Below are positions 12,995 to 23,852 of a DNA stretch of 64,000 nucleotides, piece by piece. This DNA comes from Escallonia rubra (Eukaryota; Streptophyta; Magnoliopsida; Escalloniales; Escalloniaceae), in contig JAVXUO010001620.1 in the NCBI GenBank assembly GCA_033065855.1, forward strand, positions 248,001-312,000, read 5' to 3'. The position numbers were made by a program, and so were the translations under genes. Positions within the stretch are counted from its first letter, which is position 1, and each line of letters opens with the position of its first letter. A model generated the notes under the pieces. That model was not told the origin of the DNA. It did no database searches and saw only the letters and a list, made by a program, of their open reading frames with translations.

Positions 12995-14311
12995 TCTATA
13001 TCTATACATATACGACTATATTATATATAAAGAGAATGACCCTTTTAGTGAAACATCTTTTTTTATGTTACTTAACTACCTATCTAAAATGTTGGCACTT
13101 CCCATTCCATATATATATATATTTTTTTGAAAGATGGCATAAAATAAATGTGGACATAGTAAGCAACTACCTATAAGGACAAGTTTGGTTTTCACAGTTT
13201 AAAATTCATTAAATTGTTAAAATATATTCTAAAATTTTTATATGATAAATAACTGCCTAAAATTTTATTTTTGAATGGGCCTTTTCGTTTAACAACTCAT
13301 TTGGTATTACATAATTACTTATCTATAATGGTGACAAGTGGCATTTCAAAAAAATTTAAAAGTGATACAAAATAAAAAATTTAAATGGTTAATAACTACC
13401 TATATGGACATGTTTTTCACAAGAAAAATATAGTTAAAATAAATTCTAAAGCCCAAGCTTGATATATTATATAAATAATGTAGCTAACTTTGTCTTTGCA
13501 CACGCATTGCCTAGGAAGCACCGACACCTCTTATAGGACGAGATATGGTGTCTGACACTTACTGACACCTCGACACCTCACTGACACCTCCGGATACGTG
13601 TCCGACACCTCTCAGCGGTGTCCGAATTTATTTATTTATTTTTTAATGACCGGATACCGTGTCGGACACCTCTTGAAGAAGTGTCGGACACCTTGTGAAG
13701 AAGTGTCCACTCGTATAGGACCAAAATACAATATTTCAAATTTATTTGAAGGATAAATATGGGGTTTTTTAGAAATGAACTTTTAGGCCAAACCCTAATC
13801 AGATTGACCCAACAAAAGGTACCTTCTTCTTTCTCTCTCATCACTTTGTCTTTTCTTTCTTTTTGTTATCCAAAGCATCCAAGCTTGCTAGTCTAGAATA
13901 AGACAGGTCAACATCTTCGACCTCATTTACAGACCATCTGATTATATAAAACCTCTCCATAATGCCTTTAGTCTCATGTATTTTCTCCTTCTCTCTTGTT
14001 ATTATTGGGACTCTAATCTTGATACTGTTGAGACATTCAACTGCTTTCTTGTTGCCGACCTTTTTTCTTGTTACTGTTGAGACTATTTCATGTTACTTAC
14101 TTTCTTTCTCATCCATTTTGAACGAAATTTAGTTGCTCCAATTGAGATGTGTGTGTGTATATATATATATTAAAAAATTCAGCGGTGTCCTACGGTGTCC
14201 AAAAGCTGATTTTTTGAAAATTGCGGTGTCCGGTGTCCCAGTCGGTGTCGGTGTCGGACACGGCGTCCGTGTCCATGCTACCTAGCGCATTGTGTGTGCC
14301 ATGGAAACTAG
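12995..14311 (+). mobile_element. Small non-autonomous Helitron, interrupted by a hAT MITE
   Basis: The 5' end is A^TCTATATCTATACATATACG followed by ATATTATATATAAAGAGAAT, typical of AT-rich plant Helitron starts. The 3' end is CTAG at 14308-14311 followed by T, seven bases after a hairpin. The hairpin is split: GCACACGCATTG lies at 13498-13509 and its partner CATTGTGTGTGC resumes after the MITE at 13511-14285. Without the MITE and one copy of its target duplication the element is about 530 bp, is AT-rich and has no gene. Confidence 0.72.
13511..14285. mobile_element. hAT-type MITE, GACACC-rich, inserted in a Helitron hairpin
   Basis: The ends are CTAGGAAGCACCGACACC on the left and, as reverse complement, CTAGGTAGCATGGACACGG on the right. 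The flanking 8-bp target copies are CGCATTGC (13503-13510) and CGCATTGT (14286-14293), seven of eight identical and the size expected for hAT. Both subterminal regions are packed with GTGTCGGACACC-type words, which may be transposase binding sites. There is no transposase. It belongs to the same family as 22412-23341. Confidence 0.8.
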
Positions 14312-14590
14312 TCAGTGCTATATATAAAGAGAATAGGTTTTGGTGTAATATCCCTGTTGTGTTATATAATTACCTATCTACAATAGTGACAAGTGTCATT
14401 TTATGGTTTATTCTTGAAAATTTCACAAAATAAAAATTTAAAGAGTGAATAACTAATTATAATTTTTATAATTTACAATTTATTTTACCAAATGTGATTA
14501 TAAATACTTATATATGGTGATACGTAATTTTTTTAATAATATTTTATATTATTAACTTTATTTTTGCACACGCATAGCATTTGTGACGAT
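14312..14590 (+). mobile_element. Second, 3'-damaged Helitron copy in tandem
   Basis: Directly after the CTAG of the preceding Helitron the sequence restarts with TCAGTGCTATATATAAAGAG. It continues with words shared with that copy, such as ATTACCTATCTACAATAGTGACAAGTG and TTTTTGCACACGCAT near 14570. The terminal hairpin and CTAG are missing. It reads as a head-to-tail second copy that has lost its 3' end. Confidence 0.5.
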
Positions 14591-14718
14591 GAATTGTACC
14601 TTTAATGGCAAAACAAAGTTACAAAAAATGCCATCCGATTTTTCTGCTCTCTTGTTTCTCTTCTAGTCCACCTATCACCCACCGTTGTTGTATGTTCATC
14701 ATTGTTGTTATCAATACC

Positions 14719-17700
14719 TAGAGATGTCAAAGGGCCGGGCTTGGGCCGGCCCAGCCCAAGCCCATCGGGCCTGCTGTGGGGCCGGGCCGGGGCCGGGCCA
14801 GTGGGGCTGCCAACCGGGCCGGGCCGGGCCTGCCGAAGGGAAACCTAGGCCCAGTCCAGGCCCTGGCCCTAGGCCCAATATCTAGGGCCGGGCTTGGGCC
14901 GGGCCCGGGCCCTTTTTTTTTTCCTTCTTGTTATTCAATTTTAAATTTCATCTCTAGGCAATATTCACAATTTAACGAACCTAATCTTTATCCTTTTATT
15001 TCATTATAAGTAATATACATATGTATGTATGTATATAATAATAATATTTGTTAGCCATTATATTTTTTATTATATGTTAAACATTTTCATACTCTTCTTG
15101 GTGAGCTTTATTAATAAAATCTTAACACATAACAAATTATATAGAAAAATAATAAATGTGTTCATAGGCCCTCCTCCTTTTATCTGGGCTTGGGACCGGC
15201 TGCTTGTAAACAAACAGGCGAAGTTACCTATTTTTTTATACATACGAAAAAATATATATCTTGCTTGTAAAAATTTATTTTATATATATGGAAAAAAGTA
15301 TATTTTGTGAAAAAATTTATTCTTAAAACTCTAACAATCAAAATAATAATGCATGTCTATCCAAAATATCAGCAATCAAAGATCAAGAAATCTGCAACGT
15401 CAACCAAAAGGATCAAAAGAGGAAAATAAAAACAAATTACCTAATCATCCGGAAGTACTTCAATATCCGAGTCACTGCTCTTCCTATCATCAATCGGTTT
15501 ATCTTGCTCGCAGTAATTCGCATCAAGATAATCCTTCAAACATACACATAGCTCGAGCGACTTGGGGTTAAGACGACTCCTCCTGTCATCCAAAACCCTC
15601 CCGCTTGCTGAAAATGCCGACTCTGAAGCAACCGTGGAGGCTTGCACTGGCAGTACATCCCGTGCAATTTGGGATAAAGTTTTATACATGTTTTGATTTT
15701 GTTTCCAAAAATTTAACAAATTAAAATTAACCTGTTCTTGCCTTGATAAATCAGAATAATGATCAGTATTTGCATATACACCAATCTCATTAAAAGAGGA
15801 AAAATTATACGAACCTCCCGAATTAGAAGTACCTTCACCTGGTAGTTGTCTTGCTACTAGATGTTCAAAGCCTAGAAGGTATGGCGCATAATACCTCTCA
15901 GCAGTGGATGATGATGTAGCTCGCCCGCGCACGTCAGCAGAATTACGATAGAGGTTGAACAAGTCCTCAAACCTCTTGCTCACTTTTGCTGTGAGCAAGG
16001 TTGTGTCCTCTGTTGTGTAGCGCATTAGTTTCGATATCTCTTGTATCGAGGTGTTCACGCCATGCAACTTTAACCTAGGATCTAAACAAGTAGCCACAGT
16101 AAAAATAGCAGGCAGTTTACTCCAATATTTATTAAATTTTTGATCCATCACTTGTACTATTTCCCTAAAGGGTCCTATATATCTCCATTTTGTTAACATT
16201 GTAGCCATCTTCAGAATTTCTATTACAGCGAGAGGAGAGGTGGGATAGTACGTACCAGACAATAAATTGGTAGACGTGTAGAATACCTCCAAAAATTCAG
16301 CTAGGTATGTGACCATCTGCCATTCCTCTTGAGTTGGCAAACCGGCTGGGAACTGGGTTAGTAGAAAATGCGTATAGACTTCTCGGTATGCCAGAATGTG
16401 TAAAAGCATGTGGTATGTAGAGTTCCACCTGTGGACCACATCTGTAACTGCTCTCCTGCGAGGCATATTATATTGAACACACAACGTTTTAAATTGTTGT
16501 GTTCTCAAACTCGAGCCATTAACATACGCTGTCATACCCCTCATTTTGAGCAGAATATCTCCTGCAGAAGCTAAACCATCTTGAACAATTAAATTAATAA
16601 TGTGACAAACACAGCGAACATGAAATAATTCACCATGAAGTACAGGTTGAAGCGTCTCCTTTAAAGTTGCAACAGCAGCTTTATTATTAGAAGCATTATC
16701 AAAACTAACACTCATAATCTTATCCTTAATTTTAAATGTGGTGCATGCTTTTAATATAAGAATAGCAATGTTCATTCCATCGTGCGGATAAGGGAAGTGC
16801 TCGAAAGCGATGATTCTCTTGTGCATAACCCAATCTGCATCAATCCAATGAGCGGTCACACAAGAATAACTAACAAAAGTATAAGGAGATTGCCAAATAT
16901 CAGAAGTAAGACTAACTTTACCGTCAAATTTATCGAAATAATCGATAAGGCGTGCTTTAGCAGCCTTGTACTGTCGGAGTGCATCGGATCTAGTTGTGTT
17001 TCTAGTAACCTTTTTTGTACAAAGGTTGGACGTATGTGTTCATATATCTAGAGTACTTAGGATTATCGGCAAAAGAAAAGGCTTGTTCATCATGAATAAC
17101 AAATTCAGCGAGACCGTCTCTTTGCTCTCGCTGATTATAAACAAATAACTTACCGTCAAAAGATAACTGCGTTTGGGTAGGTTCGACGTGGCCTTGTCGA
17201 GGTGCACACTGAGGGTAATGCCTGTTAAGATGTCCATTACCACTACCAGTCGAAAATAATTTAAGACAGTACTTACATCGAGCTTTTCGGGTGTCGTCCA
17301 CCGTAACTACGTCGAAATGATTCCAACACTCGGCTTTCTTCTTTTTCCCCTTTTGGACTTCTGGCACGTTATCGGAGGCATTGCTCGGCCCTTCTTCATC
17401 ATAACCAGGCATAAGGTTGAGATTATGCCACTGAGTAGTAGCTTCGCCAACCGAGCTGCGTCATTGACTATAATGCGGGGGGTCTTCATCAGGCGTGTAT
17501 TCAAAATCTGAAATGTTTTGATTGAACTCCCAATTGGCTTGGGTATCTATCATAGAGCCTGTACTCATTCGTCCACGAACGAATGGTTGTGTTGGTGCTT
17601 GGATTGGTGTTTCTGATGGCCGTGGCGCTGGCGCTTGTGCTGGTGGTGGTGCTTGCGATGATGATGATGTTTTTCATGATGACGATGCACGCCTAATTCT

Positions 17701-18462
17701 CTTAATTATTCCAGACATATTTCACGCTAAACTTTGTAAGAGTAACTAAATACAAAGTTAGTAATAATAAGAAATAATAAGAGTAACTAAATATAAGAGT
17801 AGTAATAAGAAATAACAATTAAAAGAATGAACGAGTAACAAATATTAGAGAGTTAGTAATTAAAAAGAATTTAGCAAGACTAGTAATTAATAAACAAGAG
17901 TACTAATTAGTAAATAATAGTAGTAATTAGCAAGAGTAGTAATTGGAGAGGAAAATAGTAGCAAAGCTTGTTGTGAGAGTAAGAAGAGAGTAAGAAGATT
18001 GGTGTGAAAAATTAGAGAGAAATGGTGTGAATTTATATATTTTAGAAACTTCACAAAAGACCAAAATACCCCTACAAACTATCCATTTATAGTTGTTGGG
18101 GAGGGTAAGAGTGTAAAGGAGTTGAAAAATATAGGTTAGACTAAAATACCCCCCAAACTAGCCGTTATATAGCTGTTGGGGGGGTAAAAGTGGAAGTTTG
18201 GAAAAGGGGTGGAAGAAAGAGGGGGAAAAGCAAAAGATTCAAAAAAGTGGGGCCAAAACCGGGCCGCAGACCGGGCCAAGCCCTGGCCAAACCCGGGCCA
18301 AAACCGGGCCGGGCCGTTTTTTCAAATTTTGAAGGCCTGGTCCAGGCCCAGGCCCTCTGCACGCGGGCCGCTACTGTTCATCGACGGGGCCGGGCCAGCC
18401 CGGGCCAGAACCGGGCCGGGTCGGGCCAGCCCGCAGGCCGCTCGGCCTGTTTGACAACTCTA
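14719..18462. mobile_element. Complete hAT transposon (3.7 kb) with perfect 8-bp target duplication
   Basis: The left end is TAGAGATGTCAAAGGGCC; the right end as reverse complement is TAGAGTTGTCAAACAGGCC. The flanks TCAATACC (14711-14718 and 18463-18470) are identical 8-bp target copies. Both subterminal regions are very rich in GGGCCGGG words (14735-14910 and 18250-18440), in contrast to the AT-rich interior. A BED/hATC transposase gene runs on the minus strand inside. Between transposase and right end, 18050-18185 contains a partly duplicated unit of about 77 bp with CCAAAATACCCC, and a TATATA run near 18037-18042 could serve as promoter. Confidence 0.92.
15441..17718 (-). pseudogene. hAT (Ac-like) transposase with BED zinc finger, broken by two stops and a frameshift
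   Basis: A hAT transposase excises and reinserts its element in the nucleus. The likely start is MSGIIKRIRR at 17718, and the Gln/Pro-rich leader follows. The BED finger (about 17300-17180) has CKYC and HLNRHYPQC. The RNase H-like core has SDIW near 16900 and SFDNASNN near 16690, carrying two of the catalytic acidic residues. The C-terminal dimerisation domain (about 15650-15510) has VASESAFSASGRVLDDRRS. Breaks: in-frame TGA at 17674-17676 and 17461-17463, and a one-base frameshift in an A-run near 17003. A later ATG at 17412 would bypass the two stops but not the frameshift. The element therefore looks non-autonomous although its ends are intact. Confidence 0.9.
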
Positions 18463-18470
18463 TCAATACC

Positions 18471-19842
18471 CTTCAGCTGGGTGCATTAGTGATAATTGTC
18501 AGCCGCAACAACCATCAAATCTGCCCAGGTCGAGGACCATCACCTCTTTTTCTCTTTCTCTGCAGTCAGAGCTGCCCACATTTGATTTAAAATCGTCTAC
18601 TTCTGCCTCCACCCAAACACAACATGTATGGACGGCCCACCGCTATTAATACTGGGTCAAGAAACACTACAAATCTAACCAAAAAGACAAGTCACACTCA
18701 ATTTATAATCTTTCCTCACAAATTAAACCTAAAATTGTTTAGATCGTATAGACCCGAGTTTCCTATAACGGTTGTCTATTGGTGGCGATGGTGGTCGCCG
18801 ATGGGTATTGTGGCTAGGGCGGATCTAAAAAATGTTTGGTGGCAATGGTGGGAGGTTGACGATAGTGGTGGTAAGCAGTGGTTGGCTTTGTCTAAAGGTG
18901 TGTGTGATGGGCAATACATGTATGAGAGTGCATCGTTGGTGGTGGTTACTAGTGTGTGTGTACGCGCGCGCACTTGTGAGCGCGTCACCGATGCACGTGT
19001 TTGTTCATGCTTGCATGCGAGCCTGTCACTGGTGCGAGTGTGTGCATGATGGGCAGTGAGTAGGGAATAGAATTGGGATTTTGGTGAGATGGTGTTTGGA
19101 TAGGCGGAGAAAGATTATGATGGATGCCAGTGTGCGTGTGTGAGTGGCAGAAGGAAACCTTCGGTGTGGTGACTTGGCATCTCCGGCGTTGGTTGGTATG
19201 GACGAAGAGGAGAGATAAGGGCAATTTTGGTAGATCACAATAAATTATACGTGACCTAATTTTTATTGAGGGCTCCTTAAGATAAGTGGATGCCGAGTAA
19301 AGCTGTTAATAAAAACAAGGGACGGAGTGTAATTCCAATAGTTAGGCATACCGAAACAAATATTATTACCTCGATAAGATATTCCCTTCATTCTTCCTCT
19401 ATGTTGTTTACGGAATCTGGTTCTTTTGGGGTTATAGTTGATGGTTGGTCCGGAATTCCATCTCTACTACAGAACGGGACGTGAGAGTTTCTTCTCATCC
19501 ATCCAACTACGTGTAATTTAGGTAAATTTTTAGGAATATACCGAGTATAATTAACTCTTTCTTGCAAATTATTTACTAACTGGTGATTAAATTTTAGTTT
19601 AAAGCCATTTGTTCTAATCTCCTTTGATTTAAGCTGGAAACGGTTGGTCCGATACTAATTCATTCAACAAAATTGACTTAATATGGTACACAAAAAGCAA
19701 CTTTTAACACAGCTAAACAGAAATGGAAGAGAAAACAACTATAAGGCTAAACGATCAAAACATTGTCCTCACTTCACTGCAAGTTGTGTGGTCGCTTTCT
19801 TACAAATTTGAATTGATTAGAATTATATTTAACTCGTATAAG
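18471..19842. other. Intergenic DNA with G/T-rich low-complexity block
   Basis: From about 18770 to 19170 the sequence is rich in GGTGG, GTGTGTG and CGCGCG words, resembling 2330-2700. The reading frames within it overlap on both strands and show no domain. The remainder is AT-rich without recognised features. Confidence 0.45.
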
Positions 19843-19990
19843 TAGGGGTGGCAATGGGCGGGTTGGGTCGAGAAAATGCGGGTCAAAAACGCGTTGGGTC
19901 AAAAATGAGTCCAACTCAAATCTGACCCAAGCAGGCTTAGGTTGGCACGAGTCGGGTCAAAACGGGTTAGACAGCATGACCCGACCCAGC
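19843..19990 (+). mobile_element. Isolated hAT terminus (TAGGGGTGGCAA type)
   Basis: The sequence TAGGGGTGGCAATGGGCGGG starts a stretch full of GGGTC, GACCC and GGGTT words, the usual look of a hAT subterminal region. No matching opposite end or target duplication was found nearby, so this is a truncated end or a solo fragment. Confidence 0.5.
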
Positions 19991-20393
19991 GTATGTTTAC
20001 CATATCCGTTTTCTATTTTTTTGCAATTATGATAAAAAAAAATTCTTTTTTTGTGTACTTTTATCATTTTCTGTTTTCGTTTTGGGTAAAATTACTCCAA
20101 TTACGCAAACTTAACCCAATGTAAGAAAAAATAGCTATTTTTTTTTTGATAAAAATGATAAAAGTACAGGAGCGTACTCCATTTTCTAACTGAATACAAA
20201 AATCATGAAAATAAAAATACAAAATGAAAACAAAAAAATGAATATAATAAACGTACGTGTCTACGCTAATTTTGGTTTATGGAAACAGTAGTTTAACTCA
20301 TTTCTGCAAGCTCTCAACTTTTTAAGGCCACGTAATAGTCACTTGTTGACTTGGTGAACTTTTGAGCTTTGGACCCTAAACTGAAGGATACTT

Positions 20394-20396
<3 letters not shown>

Positions 20397-20424
<28 letters not shown>
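20397..20424. repeat. GA microsatellite
   Basis: About fourteen consecutive AG units. The surroundings (20000-21990) contain no recognised gene; small frames there lack domains. Confidence 0.85.
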
Positions 20425-20427
<3 letters not shown>

Positions 20428-21955
20428 TCTTTGGACAAGGTGCAAATTTTATTAGTTGTAAATGACTTATTGTTAAGACCCTAGCAAGCCTACATGTTGA
20501 TGAGGTTGTAATCAACAGGAACAAACCCTGCGGCATAATATAAACTCCTCATTTCATAATAAATATTTAGTTCCCTGTGAAATAGACAAAAAGTAGTTTG
20601 ATCAAGTCCGACAGTAGGATTTCCAATAAGTCTTACAAGGAGCTTTAGGAACTCTAAACAGTTGTTTGAACAACGACTAAGATTTATGTACCATCAGTGC
20701 CAAGATTGGCATGTTGGGGGTGATGAAAGAATAACTGATCAGTCCTACTGTAAGCTTTATTTTTTTTATAAAAAGAATTACAATGCTCACGATCTGGCAT
20801 AAGAATGGTTTGCAGTATGAACCATGGATAACAATAATGACCATCAGTATGCTTTAAGCATCTAAAGAATCGGCAAAACATAAATCACTCAACACATCTA
20901 CCATACTTCTCAAAGGTAAAAACTGAAATGTTGTCTACTTGCATGTCCTGCATCCTTCTCCTACATATGAAAATCTTGCCTCATCTTTTTGTATTAGGAA
21001 CTGAGAGCCTAGGGCCATGGATTTTTAAGACTTGGGGTTTTGGAGTCAATTTAATACACTTTTCCTTGTAATAGGACCTACAGTTTTAAGGACTCCATCT
21101 CTTTTAACTTAACGTTGGACCTCCTAATCTACAGTGTTTAGTCAATGGCCTTTCTTTGGTATGTATCGAGTAAGGCTTGTTGAAATAGAGCTTCATATGA
21201 AGCCAGGGTGTGAGAGTAATCCTGGAATGATAGGTAGGAAAAAGATGAATTGAAGAAGCCTCTCCTGTACTAGCGTCCAGTAGCAACTCTTAATTGCAGG
21301 AAGACCTCCTACACTAACAATGTTCCCTCAACCAACACACCACACCACGTCCCCCTCGCGCTCCCACCTCGAAGCCTTACTTATTTCTGATGCTCCCACC
21401 TTGAAATCTCGGGCCTGCTCTGGCTCCCTCTCTGTGCAAGTAAGGTCACATGTTGATACCATTGAATAAATATACACACCAAAATGTTTCCTGGTTGGTG
21501 AACTTATCCTGCTCTTACTACGACTACGGCTACAACAAGGGAGCTTTGACATATTATCAATGTTATGCCATTAAAGACGCTGTATAAAGACCTCTTATCT
21601 TGACATAGCCTGTGATATGACCCTGAGATTAGAATGACAAAGCCCCCTTACGACATAATTGAACATTGAATTTTCTGAAACACAAGGAAAGAACAACGGA
21701 TAGCCCATAGAGTCTATATATTGAACTGCAAGGCTTAACTCATCCAATGTGCTTCATATTTACTTACAAAATATTGATAACATGCCGTATGTGCAGGCAT
21801 TTAGACCATACATGCAGCCATCTATGTCAATTTCTCTCACTCTATACTAAAAGCAACTCTTAGTGTAAGCCCACCTACAATCTTCAACTTCAGCCCCAGT
21901 TCTAATGAACTCAATGGGACCAGTCTTTTGAAGAAAATGCAACAATGAGAATAAA

Positions 21956-21956
<1 letters not shown>

Positions 21957-21991
<35 letters not shown>
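21957..21991. repeat. TG/GA microsatellite at the MICU-like exon border
   Basis: A run of GT units passes into a run of GA units immediately beyond the splice donor of the MICU-like piece at 22001-22213. Confidence 0.8.
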
Positions 21992-21993
<2 letters not shown>

Positions 21994-22000
21994 TACACAC

Positions 22001-22213
22001 TTCATTATGCAAGTCTTTTAAGAATTGGACAAAATTTTCATGTTCCAGGCATGCCTTGCCATCTTTGCCAAAGAAGTACTCTAACAGGCCTCCATTCTCT
22101 ACAGAGCCTGGAACTTTAAGACCAAAACGCAGACCATCCGTGTGGCGATCCCTGTGTATGTTCTGAGCTCGCATCAAGGCCATCACCTTCTTGAATTCAT
22201 TCTTGTCTATCTC
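22001..22213 (-). pseudogene. MICU: MICU-like exon piece 5 (EF-hand and following region)
   Basis: MICU proteins are EF-hand calcium sensors that gate the mitochondrial calcium uniporter. This 71-codon open piece reads EIDKNEFKKVMALMRAQN, then DGLRFGLKVPGSVENGG, EYFFGKDGKACLEHENF and LKDLHNE, matching the second half of the first EF-hand and the next helix of plant MICU. The donor GTGTGT follows directly and adjoins a GA/GT microsatellite. On the acceptor side the frame needs a splice before AGAGATAG, but the preceding bases are CAC instead of an AG; the nearest AG would give an early TAG. Downstream exons, expected at lower coordinates, were not found down to MON1. The piece is well preserved but the gene around it is not. 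Confidence 0.75.
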
Positions 22214-22411
22214 TGTGTTTCAAATTTCAGCAGCCAACACTTGTCAGTTTTGCAGAAGGTGTATGAGTGCTATTCAATTACGACTATAATGTGGATTACA
22301 AGGTGTATACGTGATATTCAATTATGACTATAACGTGGATTGCTATGAGCGATATATGGCGCAGAGATAGATGCCTTATAAGATTTGACACCATTTCGGT
22401 AATGTATTTAG

Positions 22412-23341
22412 CTAGGTAGCACGGACACGGACACGGTACCGATGGGGACACCGGACACCACAATTTCTAAAAAATCAGATTTTGGACACCGCAGGACACC
22501 GCTACTTTTTAATATATTTTTATTATATATAAATATATTTATATATATTTAATAAATATCAAATACATTTCACAACCTAAAATAACAAACAATAATGAAA
22601 AACTATTAAAACAAGGAATTTAAATAAATACAAACCATACTTGAACATTTATTTGGTACTGGACAAAAAAACAAAGTTAAAAAAGAAAAGAAAAATGGAG
22701 GTCTTTCACTAGAGTGCAAGATAGGGAGAGAAAAGGAAAAAAAAGGGAAAGACACGAGAAGTAGCCTGTGGGTCAGTGAGAAAGAGAAGACAAAGAAAAG
22801 AGGAAGGAGAAGGAGACGACTGACGAGACAAAGAGAAGAAGCAGACCTGTGGGTAAGCGACGGCGGTGGAGGACCTCCGGCGACGATGGCGAGAGATCTG
22901 GTGACGGCGACGGCAACGGTGGACAGATCTGTCGGCTTCGGTATCCGGCAACACCGGCGCCTTTCAGATCTGTCGGCTCCGACAACATCGGCGACTTTCA
23001 GATTTGTTGGCTCCGGCAACATTGACGACAGATCTGGCAACACGGCGACTAGAGAGAAGAAGACGGCCGACAGATGAGGTGAGAGAGAAGACGACGACCC
23101 CTGAAATTACTTCCAAAAGTTCAAAAGTAGCCCCAAACGTTCCGACACTGCCGATTGCCGTGTCCGACACTCGTCGGTGAAGTGTCCGATACGGTGTCGG
23201 AAAATAATAAAAAAAATAAAAAAATTCCCGACACCGATTGGCGGTGTCCGACACGTGTCAGGCGGTGTCCGGAGGGTGTCGGGGTGTCCGTCCGTTTAGG
23301 ACACCAAACCTCCACCTAGGAGAGGTGTCCGTGCTTCAGTG
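22412..23341. mobile_element. hAT-type MITE, GACACC-rich, with exact 8-bp target duplication
   Basis: It begins CTAGGTAGCACGGACACGG and ends, as reverse complement, CACTGAAGCACGGACACC. GTATTTAG flanks it exactly on both sides (22404-22411 and 23342-23349). Subterminal GTGTCCGACAC-type words are dense at both ends. The middle contains a short CGGCGAC/GATCTG-rich stretch and purine-rich DNA; the frames on the minus strand (22606-23043) are low complexity with no domain. It is the second family member in this window (first at 13511-14285). Confidence 0.85.
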
Positions 23342-23599
23342 GTATTTAGATAATAGAGATGGATTGCAAGATACCAATTTGAATGACTTATCCAACTAAC
23401 ATAGAGCTTGACCAAAAATAAAGACAGCAGATACTGTAGAAGCCGTGGTCAATGAAACAGAATTGAGTTGAGACCCGAACCCAGGTCATCTCTAGCAAAG
23501 GCAACAACAGTTGTCCAAAAGCAGAACAATGAAAACATATATTTGGATCTTTGAATCTGCAACATGTCAACTTCCTTATTAAAAATACTAGTTAATTAG

Positions 23600-23616
23600 C
23601 CCGTGCAATGCACGGG
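23600..23616 (-). other. Helitron 3'-terminal hairpin
   Basis: The inverted repeat CCCGTGC/GCACGGG with a 3-nt loop lies eight bases from the terminal CTAG at 23588-23591. This is the termination signal of rolling-circle transposition in Helitrons. Confidence 0.85.
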
Positions 23617-23852
23617 AGTTAAAGAGATTTTGGTGTTAAATTTTGAGGTTTATAAATGTTGGCACCACAAGGTTGATGTCATTCAAACATGTAAAGATTT
23701 AAATATTAAACAATGCTGAAAATAAGTGCTGTCCATGACATTAATCAATGAAGTAGCTAGAATAAGAACGTCATGACTTCTACTCTTCTTCATCCATCAC
23801 TACCCTCAAGTCAATAGTTCTTTGTTTTGTATTGTCTCCTTTTCTCTTTCCA

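Noticed and set aside
14685..15009. Open frames rich in Gly, Pro, Ala and Arg at the left hAT end (and 18165-18489 at the right end)
   Set aside because: They are translations of GGGCCGGG subterminal repeats, open in several frames at once.
18770..19240. Frames of 70-141 codons on both strands
   Set aside because: G/T-rich low-complexity DNA with six-frame openness; nothing supports translation.
22606..23254. Overlapping Ser/Arg-rich frames
   Set aside because: They fall within the hAT MITE at 22412-23341 and reflect its GACACC and GATCTG repeats.
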